Origin: Cephalotus follicularis
Lineage: Eukaryota > Streptophyta > Magnoliopsida > Oxalidales > Cephalotaceae
NCBI GenBank assembly: GCA_001972305.1
Contig: BDDD01001804.1
Span: 155,100-219,099 of the forward strand
Direction of reading: 5' to 3'
Length of the DNA: 64,000 nucleotides
The translations under genes and the position numbers were made by a program. Below the pieces are notes generated by a model. That model was given only the letters and a program-made list of their open reading frames with translations, ran no database searches and was not told the origin of the DNA. Positions 10,685-22,325 of this stretch are shown piece after piece (positions within the stretch are counted from its first letter, which is position 1; each line of letters opens with the position of its first letter).

Positions 10685-10722
10685 CAAAGTGTCACCGGTT
10701 TCGTTTTTGGTGTCGCCACAAT
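10685..10722. repeat. Palindrome array remnant, Gy1 5' LTR cluster 2
   Basis: Two degenerate units (GTGTCACCGG, GTGTCGCCAC) with cores at 10691 and 10712, spacing 21. The other LTR has four units at the same spot, so two units were lost or gained after insertion. Confidence 0.7.
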
Positions 10723-11778
10723 TCGTTTTTAAAGTGTTATTTAACAACTTTCAATTTACTTCAATTTAGTCCAATTCCCTATTCAATTGAGCCCTCAACT
10801 TAATTCAATAACCAAAATTCACATAATAAATGAACAATTAATTTCAATTCAATGTATAATTTATTCATCAATTATACAATATATATTAATTAAAATTTAC
10901 GATTATTACAAGATGAGTATGATGTCATCATATGGCCTGCCCGACTAGAAGTCGCTAACGTGCCTATGGTCATAGTCAAATCAAGCAAGTGTTAATCAAC
11001 ACGACCACATAATCGTAAGGCATGAAGAATCGGTGGATAGGTGGACCATAGTCGCAAATCAGCTAGTCAAGCAATACTACTTGGTCGATTGATTGGTTAG
11101 CTAAACGTGTCAATCGAAGTGGCAAACGATCGACTGATCTGCCAAAAGATCCACATGACCTACTTAATCGAGAAAAAAATATTTTGAAAATACTTTGATT
11201 GATCTCAAGTGAAATCCGGTCAAGTGGTCCTTTGAAATCATGCAAACGATTTTAGGCGGCAAGGGATAACTCAAATCAAGAAGGTTAGATTCCAAGAATC
11301 GGCACTTAGCTTATGGAACTAAGTCAAGTGTTGATGCTCAGGCTAACAATCAACTATAGGCAAAGAACACTCCGGATAGAGCATCATCGTTTAACCACCT
11401 AGAACCTCAGTATTGTAAAGATAGTCATTAAGCGAGTACGACTCGGCTCAAGCAAGAATGCTTAGTGAAACATGGTTACCTAATGTCATCGGTCAATAAA
11501 CATATAAAATATGTTAACACATGTTTAAAGGAAAGTTATTTGGGACTTGGAAGGCTCCTGTAGAAGATCATTTGAGAAAAACAATTGGAAATATTCAAAC
11601 GGTCCAATTCCTAGAAACCTCCACAAAACTTTACTTTTCAAATCCCTTTTGTTCAATTTGTCAAATCCTTGATAAAACATGGTAAAAAGGCTTAAGTGAT
11701 CTCCAGAAATGACTAGGTCAAATAGTTGTTTGAAAAGGATTGAAAATAGATTAAGTTGTATAAAACAAAGCCTTAATT

Positions 11779-11912
11779 AAGCGGCGGCGCTTTTGTCGAA
11801 AGCGGCGACTCTTTGAGCCTCAAATCCAGTTCTATGAAGAGTGTGCTAAGCGGGGATAGTTAGACTAAGTGGCGATGCTTTGTATGTCAATGCCTGGTGT
11901 CCATGCTTAGCA
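11779..11912. repeat. Degenerate palindrome array in LTR-X
   Basis: Units of the AAGCGGCGGCGCTT / AAGCGGCGACTCTT / AAGTGGCGATGCTT type with core positions near 11783, 11804, 11852, 11871 and 11899. Adjacent spacings of 21 and 19 bp recur. This is a third LTR family with the same layout. Confidence 0.65.
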
Positions 11913-12063
11913 TTGTTCACAGCGCTTTGCACTAAAATGAAGCCATTTTAAGCAGCGACGATTGATATTAGGAGTCATAACTTAATATCAAACTGTCAGC
12001 GCTTAACATCAAAGAGTTGATGCTTTGATCATATTCGTCAGGTTTCCAAGTAATTACAACACT

Positions 12064-12097
12064 AAGCGTCGACGCTTCTTGGTAAAGCGTCAGCGCT
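12064..12097. repeat. Perfect 14-bp palindrome and neighbour in LTR-X
   Basis: AAGCGTCGACGCTT at 12064-12077 is a perfect 14-bp palindrome. The next unit, AAGCGTCAGCGCTT, has its core at 12089, 21 bp after the first (12068). Confidence 0.85.
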
Positions 12098-13263
12098 TAG
12101 CCTGATAGAAGTATAGTCCAGTTGATGTGTTTCAGTCCATTTTTAACCAATATCTTTACCAACCCATTTTCTATCAATTTTAGGAGTTCATACAAGTATA
12201 TTAGGGTCCAATAAATATGATTCCATTCACTGAATCCATTGTCTAACCCTGATTCCAATTCTAGGTCATAAATGAAACATAACCTAAACTAGCATTATCA
12301 ACCAAGTCAATCCAAATCAGTTCAAATCAATCAAATATACATGTTATATAGTGCATAATCAGTTGCATTTTAGGTAGAGAAACTCTACCAAAATGCTTGA
12401 AGCTTGAGAGTTATTGAAACAAGAGAAATCGAACGTTAAACTTAAGTATAAATCCACAAGTTTTGAGCAAGCTTCAAAGGGGGTTGTAATGGTGGTGTAG
12501 AAGCAAGACAATGAAGCTCAAATCTTCTACTTCTCCTTTTGGTCAGTTTGGCAGCATCAGGGAAAGTTGAAGAGAGGGTTATGTCTTTTGTCTTATGTGT
12601 TTGTTGCTTGTATGAAAGCTTTGCTTTGCTAGAGTGTTATAGTATATAGGACAAGAAAGTGGTGATTGGGAGACATAAGGAGTGGGTATGGGTGAGTGGA
12701 GAGATTTGTGAGATAGGGTAGGGGTTATGTTCTAAGTGTAGGAGTATAAAGTATAGGTAAGTGTAATGTGTGTCTAGGAATTCAGAACAAGCAATATGAA
12801 TGAGTGGCTACGTTGAGAGATTGGGATATTTGTGGACAGGATAGGATTGCATAATGATGTAAGGTGGGGTTGGCCCATATATAGTCTAAATGGCTACAAT
12901 GGTCCGACTGTTGAATGGTAATGCAAAGAAACCCTAATTGTAATTTTGGCTAGAATACAAAGTGGATTTCAAAAAAATTTCTTTACAAAACCAATCCTTT
13001 CCAATGATCATTGATGCTTAAGTAGGTTTTTTACATATATTAGAAACTATTTGTAACATTGGAAGAACAGTTAAACTTACATGATGGAGCCATTCATTCC
13101 TTCAACTTCCTTTGGGTTCCAAGTTAGCCGCCAAGTGTTGGATGGCCTCTAAAATGGTCCACACCAAATTGATCTCCTTTTTTTCTTCTAGTTCCAAGCC
13201 TTAGGATACAAGAGGAACTATTTCTCTCTATTTCTCTAGGTCGGCCGAACTTGGAAGAAGTTA

Positions 13264-13357
13264 TAAGTGTGTCTATTTGTCTTACTCTCTTATTTTATAT
13301 CTTATGTTAGTAAGTGTGTCTATTTGTCTTACTCTCTTATTTTATATCTTATGCTAG
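13264..13357. repeat. 47-bp tandem duplication in the Co1 3' LTR
   Basis: Two almost identical 47-bp copies beginning TAAGTGTGTCTATTTG (13264-13310 and 13311-13357). The 5' LTR has a single copy near 23355-23401, so the duplication is private to this LTR. Confidence 0.9.
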
Positions 13358-13887
13358 TAAGTCCAAAAATAAGATGATAAGATTAAGCATAAAAATCTTA
13401 GCATTACTTAACGATTAAGTATTTGACTAAGTCAAGACTTTAACCTAGTCATGGATGAATTTTTCATGATATCATGGTTTAATTCATATGCTTCACACTT
13501 AGTGTTTGAGATCAACACTTGTATTGTGTGTGACTCTTTAGGTTCATTATTACGTTGGCCATAGAATTAAATGGCGATTCTTGCATTCAATCAATTAAAT
13601 ATTTTTCATCACATGAAAACATTTTAATTGGTTTTCCTAATTAAAAATCTTTTAATTCTTTTTCATCCGATATAGGTTATCAAGTTGTCTCAGGCATTCT
13701 ACTGATCAGCATCGATATCTAGCAATGCATACTAACCCCCTGGTAATATGAATTTTCCTTGAACCATAAAATGCAGTTTCATGCACATTTAATCCTTCCA
13801 TTGTCAATGCTCTAATTAAACCTAGGGTATGGATTACGTCAAACCCTAATAGCTTAATTAATAGGTACCATGATATAATGTCATTGG

Positions 13888-16125
13888 TGTTAGATAGGGT
13901 GACCCGACAAGCAATTGGATGGGCTGATGTATTGGACCTGTCTATGTATATAAACAGTCTTTTTCCATATATATATGACATCTGCTAATTTGTTTATAGT
14001 AATTATGGAAATATCACTTGTGTTTTATCACATAATTGAAGTATTCTAAATTACTCTACTTACACTTGTGATGCCCTGACATAAGGTTGGATGCCAAGCA
14101 TGGAGGTAGTGGGATTGTCTACCTTATTCCTTATGTTGAATTAGTTCCAAGTCATAGGTTCACTTTGTGGGCATTAGTGAACCGGATAGACTTTCCCGTA
14201 TGTTTCCTGCTTTTGGGAATTGGAGGATGGATTCTCTCACTACCATCTGTGTTGTGACACTATGGCAAATATGGGGTGCGTTGGGAGCGTATACACTGAA
14301 CTGGACCCGCGTAGGAGACACTATTTGGATAGTCACTATTCTCGTGTCAGTAGTGACTCCTACTTGTTGCGGTTGTGTATAAGTGCTAGTCACTTAGCGA
14401 GTTTCGAACTCATCTGATCCTTAGACCTGAACGACTGCTCTATATTGTATGGAGACGGTTATGCTTTGATCTCCACCTTACCCAGTTCTTACGCGGGGCT
14501 AGCAATCGGGTGGTCTTTGGGTATGATTGAATCTATATGAATATAAGCGAGTGTGCAATATGGGATTGTCACACATGAGCGAAGGTGATTGGCCCTATTA
14601 TGGTTTGATTGTACTTTGGACTTATGAAATCCTTGGCCAAGGTAAAGGTGGACTGAAAATTGTATTTCTGGAGAGTCTACCAAAGGTTCTAGTAATGATT
14701 AGATATTTTAACCATTGAGGTATTATCTAGGGTTGACACGTATCCTTACCCTAGACCTCAATCGGGGCCAAGTATGACGAGGGATTATAGTACACGTTAA
14801 CCGATGACTCAAAAAGTCTTGCATTATGGCGATGTGTGATAAATAAGAAGAAAATTAGTTGGATTAATTTGTTTCATCTGTAAAATATTGGATATTAGTC
14901 CATAAGCATTTAAATAGGTCTTGAACTATTTAGAATTGCTTAACCGAACCTTGGGAGTGTTTCTGTAATTTATCAACGTCTCTGAAAATAACCAAGGTTT
15001 TAAAGGCTCCATACCCAATAATGATTTCTTCATAATAAGTTGGACATATTTAATCATGGTGACAATTATAAAATCAAATATTGGTTAGGTGGATTATGCA
15101 AATTGTGTTATCGTTAAATGGTGACACATAGCACTGCTTCGCTTGATCTTATCTAATTAATATTCGAAGGGATATGTGGCATCACTAAAACGAGTAGGAC
15201 TCATTTTAGTTATTGGTGGCTGTTTTCTTGGAGAAGTGGACATGTGGCACTCATTGGATGGTACTAGTGAACATGTGACATGCAAAGAATGAGTTGGACT
15301 CATTCTTTGTCACATGTAAGGCCAGCCCACTAAAAGAGGAAATGGGAACATGTTTTATGTTGTTTTTCCTACTGGTTGATAACGTAAGAAGTGGATAGTA
15401 GCCATAACACCACAAAAATGTGAGCACGTTCTTTCTCCAACTCCCAGCCGTTTTTCTTCTTTAAAAAAATAAATATGAGGAGAAAAAGTGGGAGCATGTT
15501 CGTGATTATTCCAGTAGTTTTCTTAGAGAAAACGGAATACGAAGAAAACGAGAGTGAGAATGAGAATGAGAGAAAGGGAATACAGTGAATGAAAAATACT
15601 AAGTGCCTGGTTTCTACCATCTTTGGTGTTGTTCGCCAACCTTGGAGCTAACCTAGGGTGGATTGATATTGACACCCTTAGTCAATTTTAATACTCCCTT
15701 TGTGAGAATAGATAGAAACTAATAAAAGGAATCTAGAAAATCAGCTTTAGTTAATTGAAGAAGGCTGCTGATTTTCTTGGTGCTTGGAGCAATAGATTTT
15801 AGCATCTTGGATGAGCTAAACGCTTAGAGAAATCAAAGGGAGTCTTCCCAAGCATGTACAAGAAAAGAGAATGAGCCATCGTGTATGGTATGTTCTTCTA
15901 ACACTCTATTTGTTATTTGTACATCACACTACCATACATGTGTGATGTCAATTTGATTGTGATGTGATGTGGTTTTTCCTTAGACGTAGAATATGTAAAA
16001 TCAGACCTGGTATAATAGTGGCTTTGAGGGGTTTACTTCTGCTGCACAAAACAGAAAATTAAAATTACACCCATTTACACCCTAAGTCCGATGTTGCCAC
16101 CGGAGATGAATATCCATCCCTAACA
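13888..16125 (+). mobile_element. sC-1: solo LTR (copia-like)
   Basis: A 2238-bp sequence with LTR-type ends TGTTAGATAGGG and CCCTAACA (TGTTAG/CTAACA inverted), flanked by the perfect duplication ATTGG (13883-13887 and 16126-16130). No internal region or coding sequence. A second copy, sC-2, lies at 48621-50692 with its own TSD, which shows that this is an independent LTR family and not native Co1 sequence. Plus orientation is tentative, based on an ACTTCTGCTGCACAA-like motif near the right end. Confidence 0.9.
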
Positions 16126-16954
16126 ATTGGCCCCATCATATTAGAGGTGCCCATCTAATATGAACCAGCAATATCTAAACACTTCCTTCATATCACTGCT
16201 CTTACCCTGGCCAGGGATTTCTGTCAATGACCAATCAATATGAGCATCTTTCCCTTTTACTGGGAGCGATGAATCCAATCTTGCTCACTCACCTATCTCT
16301 GCCATAAACCTGCCATACCCAATCAATACCTGTATACTCCACATGGTTAGGGGACATATATAAGCATTGTTAAAGTATAGCATCCTATGCACAGGATACA
16401 AGTGGTGGCTCATGTCTAAGGACCACTATTGCACTGCTACTATCAGGAATGTCCGTTTGACGTACAGTAAAAATTCCATACGGGCATTCCATCTTGCAAG
16501 TCAGCTTCAGTGAACTCATTCACCCACGTGTATTTCCCTTGTCTCCACAAGATGACTTATGAGATTAGTCACCTTCTAAACGAACTGGAATACTACGTGC
16601 TGGTCTCATTGGATTGAGTATGCCCCGAGTACTTAATCTTACAACCAGGAAGATTCAAGAATAAACCTTATCGAGGTTCCAATTCTCACTTCTTGATCTC
16701 ATCAAGAATTTGGTTCCTCCAGCTTTAATCTTAGGACATTCAAATATTAATACGCACTTTGATACATTAAATGAACTCATAGCCATTGATAATAAATTAT
16801 ACATTTTATTGAATATCATTAAAAAAAGTTTACATATTATAAGAAATGGCAACTGCTTGTAGGATTTATCTCTAACAATCTCGTACTAGGACTGAAGCCA
16901 GTTACCATTGTGTCTCACACCCGTCCCCGAGAGATGACGCTCGAAGACTCCTTA

Positions 16955-17326
16955 CGGTAAAGCTTTAGTCAGAGGGTCTTCTATGTTATCTTCCCCTGGT
17001 ACTAGTTCCATTTTTATATCCCCTCGTTCTACGATTTCTCGTATAAGGTGAAAGCGCCGCAAAATATGTTTTGATCTGGCGTGTGACCTTGGTTCCTTTG
17101 CCTAAGCTATGGGTCCATTATTGTCGCAGTACACAGATACCAGGTCCTCAGTGGTAGAAATGATGCCAAGATCATAAATGAACTTCTTCATCCAAACACC
17201 TTCTTTAGCTGCTTTAGATGCCGCTATATTTTCAACTTCCGTGACTGACTCCGCAGTGGTTGATTGCTTCGAACTCTTCCAGCTCACTGCTCCACCATTT
17301 AAGGTGAATAATTTTGAGTCATCCAC
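16955..17326 (-). pseudogene. Co1 RNase H C-terminal part
   Basis: Segment 17102-17326 encodes AVSWKSSKQSTTAESVTEVE (catalytic glutamate region), then WMKKFIYDLGI and VSVYCDNNGPIA (catalytic aspartate). A TAG at 17102 fits a CAG to TAG change. Beyond it the same frame continues with RSKHILRRFHLIREIV and NIEDPLTKALP, the usual C-terminus of copia pol, ending near 16955. Confidence 0.85.
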
Positions 17327-17678
17327 ATCTGTTTGAAAATTAGAGTTAGTAAAACCCTAAATATTCAATCCTTTTCCTCCATATACTAGGAACAAATCCT
17401 TAGTCCTGTTAAGGTACTTTAGGATGTCCTTGGCAGCTTTCCAGTGACTCACTTGGATCTGACTGATATCTGCTTGTAACACTTACAACATAAGCTTCAG
17501 TTGTCTTAGTAGACATCTATTTAGAGAGGGAGATTCCATGACAGATTAGTATGAAACCTTTCTTGGAATTCTCCTTGCTAAACCGCTTTAGCACTTTGTC
17601 AATGTATAAAGACTGGGATAATTTGAGCATCCTATTGTGTCTATCTCTATAGACTTTTATGCCTAAAATATAGGAAGC
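17327..17678 (-). pseudogene. Co1 RT/RNase H junction, degraded
   Basis: Between the RT and RNase H segments. Fragments of the copia RT thumb and connection can be recognised in shifting frames, but there is no open frame of useful length. Confidence 0.5.
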
Positions 17679-18035
17679 TTATCCCAAGTCTTTCATGGAG
17701 AAAACTTTGGATATCCATGCCTTTACGTGTAAGAGCATATCTACATCATTCCCAATGAGTAATATGTCATCAACGTACATGACTACAAATGTCTCTGAGC
17801 TCCCACTTGTTTTCTTGTATACACAACATTCATCCTGATTCTCTACTAAATCAAACTCTTTGATTGCTTCATCGAATCGGATGTTCCATCTCCTTAATGT
17901 TTGCTTCAGTCCATAAATGGACCTTTGTAGCTTGCACACTTTGTGGTCTTCACCACTAGATATGAAATCCTCAGACTGGGTCATATAGATGTCTTCATCA
18001 ATGGTTGCATTTAGGAAATCAGTCTTGACATCCAT
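17679..18035 (-). pseudogene. Co1 reverse transcriptase palm
   Basis: A 118-residue segment with MDVKTDFLNATIDEDIYM (first catalytic aspartate), then KLQRSIYGLKQTLRRWNIRF and FVVMYVDDILLIGND, the YVDD catalytic loop. It closes at a TAG just after SMKDLG. Only one stop codon (18036) separates it from the preceding RT segment in the same frame. The catalytic residues themselves are intact. Confidence 0.9.
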
Positions 18036-18443
18036 CTACCATATCTCATAGTTGTAGTGTGCAGTTATGGCAAGCAGAATCCTTATGGATTTAAGCATGG
18101 CTACAGGGAAAAATGTTTCCTCACAGTCTATTCCCTCTCTTTGATTACAGCCTTTAGCAACAAGCCTAACTTTGAAGGTCTTAACCTTCCCATTGTCTCT
18201 GATATTTCTTTCAAAAATCCATTTGCACCATAAGGGTTTAACCCCTTCAAATGCATCTATCAATTTCCAAACCTGATTGGAGTACATGGATTCCATCTCA
18301 GAATTCATGGCAATAAGCCATTTTTCAGAATCCATATCTGATATGGCATCTTGGTAGCTCAATGGGTCATCTTCCATAAGATTTACCTCTTGAATGCCCT
18401 CAATGAGGAAACTACCATAATATCTGTCAAGTGCTTTAGACAC
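18036..18443 (-). pseudogene. Co1 reverse transcriptase, N-terminal part
   Basis: A 135-residue segment with the copia RT entry: YQDAISDMDSEKWLIAMNSE, then NQVWKLIDAFEGVKPLWCKW, IFERNIRDNGKVKTFKVRLV and AKGCNQREGIDCEETFFPVA. The stop at 18036 falls directly before the MDVK motif. Confidence 0.88.
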
Positions 18444-18472
18444 TCTTCCTGACTTACGAGGAGGTTCTTGTG

Positions 18473-18937
18473 TTATTGTGGGTTGAGTCGTTTGGGGTTT
18501 TGAAACTTGACTTGGTCCAGGTAGATCCTCAATTGTACTGCTTTAGACTTCTCATCAAGCTCTACTTGGCTCCCATTATTTCCTTCTAAAAGGAATTCCT
18601 TCTCAAGGAATGCAGCATGTCTTGACACGAAGACATTACCTTCGGGAGGATAGTAGAAATAATACCCTTTTGTTTCTTTAGGGTATCCCACAAATTTGCA
18701 TTTTATGGATCTAGCTTGCAACTTGTCTGCATTTATCTACTTCGCATAAGCAGAACAACCCAAAATCTTCAAGAAACTAAAACATGTTTTCTTTCCTGTC
18801 CATATCTCATATGGTGTTTTGGGTACAGACTTAGTTGGCACCAAGTTTAGGGTATGGACTACAATCTGCAGAGCGTATCCCCATAAAGAAAATGGAATAT
18901 TAGTATGACTCATCATACTGCATACCATGTCTAACAA
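18473..18937 (-). pseudogene. Co1 integrase C-terminal region
   Basis: Two pieces in one frame. 18737-18937 has [40 protein letters not shown] and [12 protein letters not shown]. 18473-18721 has KCKFVGYPKETKGYYFYYP and EGNVFVSRHAAFLEKEFLLE. These are the end of the rve core and the conserved copia post-integrase block. A stop near 18735 separates them. Confidence 0.85.
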
Positions 18938-19216
18938 GGTGTGGTTCCTCCTTTCTGATACACCATTATGTTGTGGTGTACATGGAGGTGTCCACTGTGA
19001 GACAATCTCATTGTCTCTGAGATAATCTAAAAATTATGCGGAGAGATATTCTCTACCATGATCTGATTGTATAACTTTAAGACTTTTACCAGTCTTTTTC
19101 CCTACTTCTAACCTGTAGTCGTTGAACTTTTCAAAAGCTTCATATTTATACCTCATTAGGTATAGATAACCATACCACGAGTGATCATCAGTAAAGGTTA
19201 TGAAGTAGGGATACCC
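18938..19216 (-). pseudogene. Co1 integrase core, broken
   Basis: Shifting frames still show QNGVSERRN-like and HGREYLS-like motifs of the integrase core on the minus strand (around 18950-19060), with stops. It connects the pre-integrase segment to the integrase C-terminal pieces. Confidence 0.6.
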
Positions 19217-19705
19217 TCATCTTGCTAGAACCATCATAGGACTACAGACATCTGTACGTACGTGTCCTAACAGTTCTATAGATCTTTCACCCATTCCAGT
19301 AAAGGGCAGTTTGGTCATTTTACCATTTATGCAGGGTTCACAGGTTGGATAACTTTCATAATGAGTGATATCAAAATATCCCTCATCAACTAACCTGTGA
19401 ACTCTCTTTTCGCCTACATAACCTAATCTACAATGCCATAGGTAGGTTCGATTAAGATCATCTCTCTTTCTTTTGTTGTCTTTTACTATGTTATAGGCAA
19501 TCTCATGTTTATCTAATATGTATAAGCCATCATGGAGAAAACATTGGGCATATTTCATATTATCAAACATAATAGTACAACATTTGTTCTTTATGTTTAC
19601 AACAAAACCATCGGCATCAAGTGCCGGAATAGATACAATGTTTCTCAAAATGCTAGGAGCATAGATACAATGTCTAAGTTCTAATCTCAAGCCCAAAGGC
19701 AACAT
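19217..19705 (-). pseudogene. Co1 GAG-pre-integrase domain and start of integrase
   Basis: A 162-residue segment. CIYAPSILRNIVSIPALDAD leads into the GAG-pre-integrase domain, with YLWHCRLGYVGEKRVHRLVD (the H in LWHCRLGY) and CEPCINGKMTKLPFTG (the CxxC). Together these make the copia HHCC zinc finger. The start of the rve core follows (ELLGHVRTDVCSPM). Confidence 0.88.
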
Positions 19706-19814
19706 TATACAAACAGTTCCTACAGCTATAACTTCAACTGTTGAGCCATCTGCTAGCCGTAGGTTTTCTTCTCCTTTGTCAAGTTCTCTTCTTTCCTGCA
19801 GTGCCTACATATTA

Positions 19815-19990
19815 GAACATATGTGAGTAACACATCCACTGTCTAATTTCCAGGAAGAAGAATCAGGCAAATACATATTAATTTCGATAAAAGACAAGTA
19901 TCTCATACATTTGGCTATTGATTTAAGTTAAAGAGGACAATTCCCCTTCCAATGTCCCATTTGTCCACAATGGAAACAAGGTCCCTATTC
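19815..19990 (-). pseudogene. Co1 gag zinc knuckle and protease active site
   Basis: Too short for a long frame but clear by motif. Minus strand near 19943-19984 encodes CFHCGQMGHWKGNC (CX2CX4HX4C knuckle) followed by a stop. Near 19825-19860 it encodes WKLDSGCVTHICSN, the protease DSG motif. Confidence 0.82.
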
Positions 19991-20053
19991 AGGATTCTTG
20001 GCTGTAGAGGTGGAAGCCTCAAAATTTATCGCTGGCGGTGCTGTAACTCCTTG

Positions 20054-20278
20054 CTACAGTCTCTTTCCTGGACTAGCTCTCTTTTTCTTGAAAGCTGGCG
20101 GTTTAGGTAGCGACGCCCCCTGTTTTGTCTTACCCTTATCAAGGGTAGACTTGCCCTTTCTCTTGGACCTAGAGGATTGTCCCACTGCCATAACGAGCGC
20201 TTTTCCCTTTTTCATATTCACCTCTGGTTCCCTTAACATGTTTAAGAGATCATCCAATATGGCCTGAATCCTATTCAT
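20054..20278 (-). pseudogene. Co1 gag, C-terminal basic linker
   Basis: A 74-residue lysine-rich segment (MNRIQAILDDLLNMLREPEV, then KRKGKSTLDKGKTKQG) between the gag core and the zinc knuckle, same frame as the gag N-terminal piece. Confidence 0.7.
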
Positions 20279-20461
20279 ATTGAAGTTCGTAATTAATCCA
20301 GAAAACGAAAGGCAGGAGTGAATGCAAAATCAGATCCGTGCTTAACTCCGCATCTTGGATGATGTCGAGAGTTGCGAGACGTTCAATCGCATTAATCATT
20401 CTTAGCACATGATCATTAACTGATGTCCCCTCTGCCATTTTGCTGCCAAATAGTTAAGCAG

Positions 20462-20674
20462 TTAATTGGAAGTGAGCATTCCTACTGCTTCCTTGTAAAG
20501 CTCATGAAGATGAAGCAAGATGGCTCTAGCATGTCGTATTGTATCATGTTGCAGTTGGAGGGCATTAGACATAGATGCCATCATATAGAATCTAACCTTT
20601 TCATCATTCTCTAGCCATTTCTTGTAAATGGCGAGTACCTCAGGTGAGGCATCTTCTGCAGGTAATGCAGGCAT
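20462..20674 (-). pseudogene. Co1 gag core fragment
   Basis: A 70-residue segment with KKWLENDEKVRFYMMASMSN and LQHDTIRHARAILLHLHELY, typical of the UBN2/copia gag domain of Angela- or Tork-like elements. It ends at a stop; the following part up to 20279 is in other frames. Confidence 0.8.
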
Positions 20675-21026
20675 AGGAGATTCAAGAACATAATCTATGT
20701 TCTCCGAATCTAGAACGATTCTCGTATTTCTGAGCCAGTCCTAAAAGTTGGGACCAGTGAGCATATTCTTCTCAACAATGATGGATAAAGGGTTTGTCAT
20801 AGCGAAATCTACAAATATATAAAAAAAGAAAATAAATAATAAAGCAGAAATTAAATTCAATAAAAATATAAGCATAAAGTTTTGGTCTATAAACTTTATC
20901 ACACCTCCCACTGTTTTTCAAGAATCCCATAACCCTCAAAATATCGGAGACTAGAATTAGCAAACCATCTCATGGACTCTAATTTCGAGTGGGTGATCGA
21001 TGTCCTGCAACCTTTTTATCATAACC

Positions 21027-21334
21027 TTGAGTGTGCTCAACAAGTCATGATAATCATTCCAATTAGGCAAAGCTCTTTACCGATTATGCAACACCTTGTA
21101 CAACCATCGATCTTTTTTTTTGCCGTCAGTTGCAAACTGACCTCGAGTGTGCTAAACAAGTCAAATGCATCCTAGTTAAGCATGACCCTCTATCAACACA
21201 CATGTGAATAAGTGATAAGACCATTGGGTATGGCCAAAACCGAATCTGATCACTAATCCACTAGTATGCACATCTTATGTCGTATTGATGTGAATACCCT
21301 ACTAGAATGCAAACTTTGAGTGTGCTCAACAGGT
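21027..21334. repeat. Three copies of a TTGAG-TGTG-CTCAA stem-loop motif
   Basis: TTGAGTGTGCTCAACA at about 21027, CGAGTGTGCTAAACA at about 21144 and TTGAGTGTGCTCAACA at about 21316. The 5-bp arms TTGAG/CTCAA could form a small hairpin with a TGTG loop. The middle copy has a broken arm. Confidence 0.7.
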
Positions 21335-22045
21335 TTACATCCTATAGAATCATCCACATTAATAGTAATGGAGGAAGGCGATGACCTAATACTATTTAGA
21401 TTCATCATGTGCTTGATATTTGTTTTTTGAGGGTTTGTAAGGTCACTTTTTAATTATTAGGCCAAACCTTTATTAATCACATTACATGTATATGCCATAA
21501 TGTTGAGAGGCCATTGGAACCTCTAGCATAAATTAGGCATGCATCTCATATATTTTAACACCCCAATGATAAATCATGGACTTCTACTACTGTGACTTGC
21601 TTGAGCTCTAATCAAGCCACTGGTCTTATCCCTCAGCGTGATTATTACAACAAGCATTCATATCCCATACATGCCATGGGTCTTGTAATATTCTTTAGTC
21701 TTCATTCATCTCAACATTTTGTTTTTGTTGCGACTCTTGATAAAAAAAATTACAATTTTCCTCCTATAACTAAAGAAATCTTGATTCTTAATCAAAAGGA
21801 GTTACAAGGAGAAAGAAAGAATTTACAAATACATATTCAATAGGGACAAGAGGCATGCAAGCCCCAATAAAAAAATATTACAAACATTCCCATCTTTGTA
21901 ATACAATCACATCATTTAACACTTGAATTTAAAACCCTAAATAAGGTCAAGTCTGTGAAGTATCATCATGCATATTAATTCAATCTCATGAAGTAATACA
22001 ATCTGTGATCTATTTGCTACTATCACCGTAGTATATTGATTGAGT

Positions 22046-22325
22046 AATAATGGAAGCTCAAGAGTCATACCCTAAGGGTTGGAATTCATTGTTTAGGGTC
22101 TCTAAAACCCTAAACTATGTTATAGAATTTTCAGGTTAGAGTTTTTAAAACCCTAAAATTTGTGTCTTTGATTAGGGTTTCTAAAACCCCAAAAATTGTT
22201 CCTTGAATTAGGGTTTCTAAAACCCAAAAAGTACATGTCTAAGGTTATGAACCCTAAGGGTTAGGGTTTGGGAAATCCTAAGAGTTTAGGGTTTAGGGTT
22301 TTTAAAACCCTAAACTACAAACCCT
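22046..22325. repeat. Inverted telomere-like (TTTAGGG/CCCTAAA) repeat cluster
   Basis: At least five units in which TTAGGGTTT faces AAACCCTAA across a few bases. They start near 22092, 22135, 22172, 22208 and 22291. The last, at about 22291-22315, is a near-perfect 25-bp palindrome of telobox halves. They are not tandem telomere repeats; each is a fold-back unit, spaced about 37-43 bp. Confidence 0.8.

Larger units (their letters stand above)
1222..10910 (-). mobile_element. Gy1: full-length but decayed Ty3/gypsy chromovirus (Tekay/Del-like)
   Basis: A complete element bounded by LTRs at 1222-3517 and 8030-10910 and flanked by the perfect 5-bp target duplication AGATG (1217-1221 and 10911-10915). 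On the minus strand the order is 5' LTR, primer site, gag, protease, RT, RNase H, integrase, chromodomain-like tail, polypurine tract, 3' LTR. Pol order and long LTRs fit the Tekay/Del clade of plant chromoviruses. Coding regions hold at least two frameshifts, many stops, and an in-frame loss of the RT catalytic centre, so the copy is dead. The two LTRs differ in length (2296 and 2881 bp) because the right one carries a foreign insertion and different palindrome-array lengths. Confidence 0.95.
8030..10910 (-). repeat. Gy1 5' LTR
   Basis: Plus-strand ends TGTCACACCCC and GATTATTACA match the other LTR. Next to its left end is the primer site, so this is the 5' LTR. It is 2881 bp long because of an insertion at about 9434-10020 and a longer cluster 1, partly offset by a shorter cluster 2. 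Confidence 0.95.
10911..12908 (-). mobile_element. LTR-X, middle segment
   Basis: Continuation of LTR-X between Gy1 and Co1. Non-coding. It holds degenerate palindrome units at 11779-11912 and a clean pair at 12064-12096, then T/G-rich sequence and TATATAT at about 12877. Beyond Co1 the LTR finishes at 39942. Assignment is inferred from the TSDs of the nested elements. Confidence 0.55.
12909..16877 (-). repeat. Co1 3' LTR (split by sC-1)
   Basis: Two parts, 12909-13887 and 16126-16877, match 22998-23929 and 39034-39777 respectively. The split point is the ATTGG target of sC-1. Ends are TGTTGAATGG and TCTCTAACA. It adjoins the RNase H end of pol, so it is the 3' LTR. Confidence 0.92.

Noticed and set aside
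22092-22325. Interstitial telomere tract
   Set aside because: Repeats are inverted pairs separated by unique sequence, not tandem TTTAGGG.
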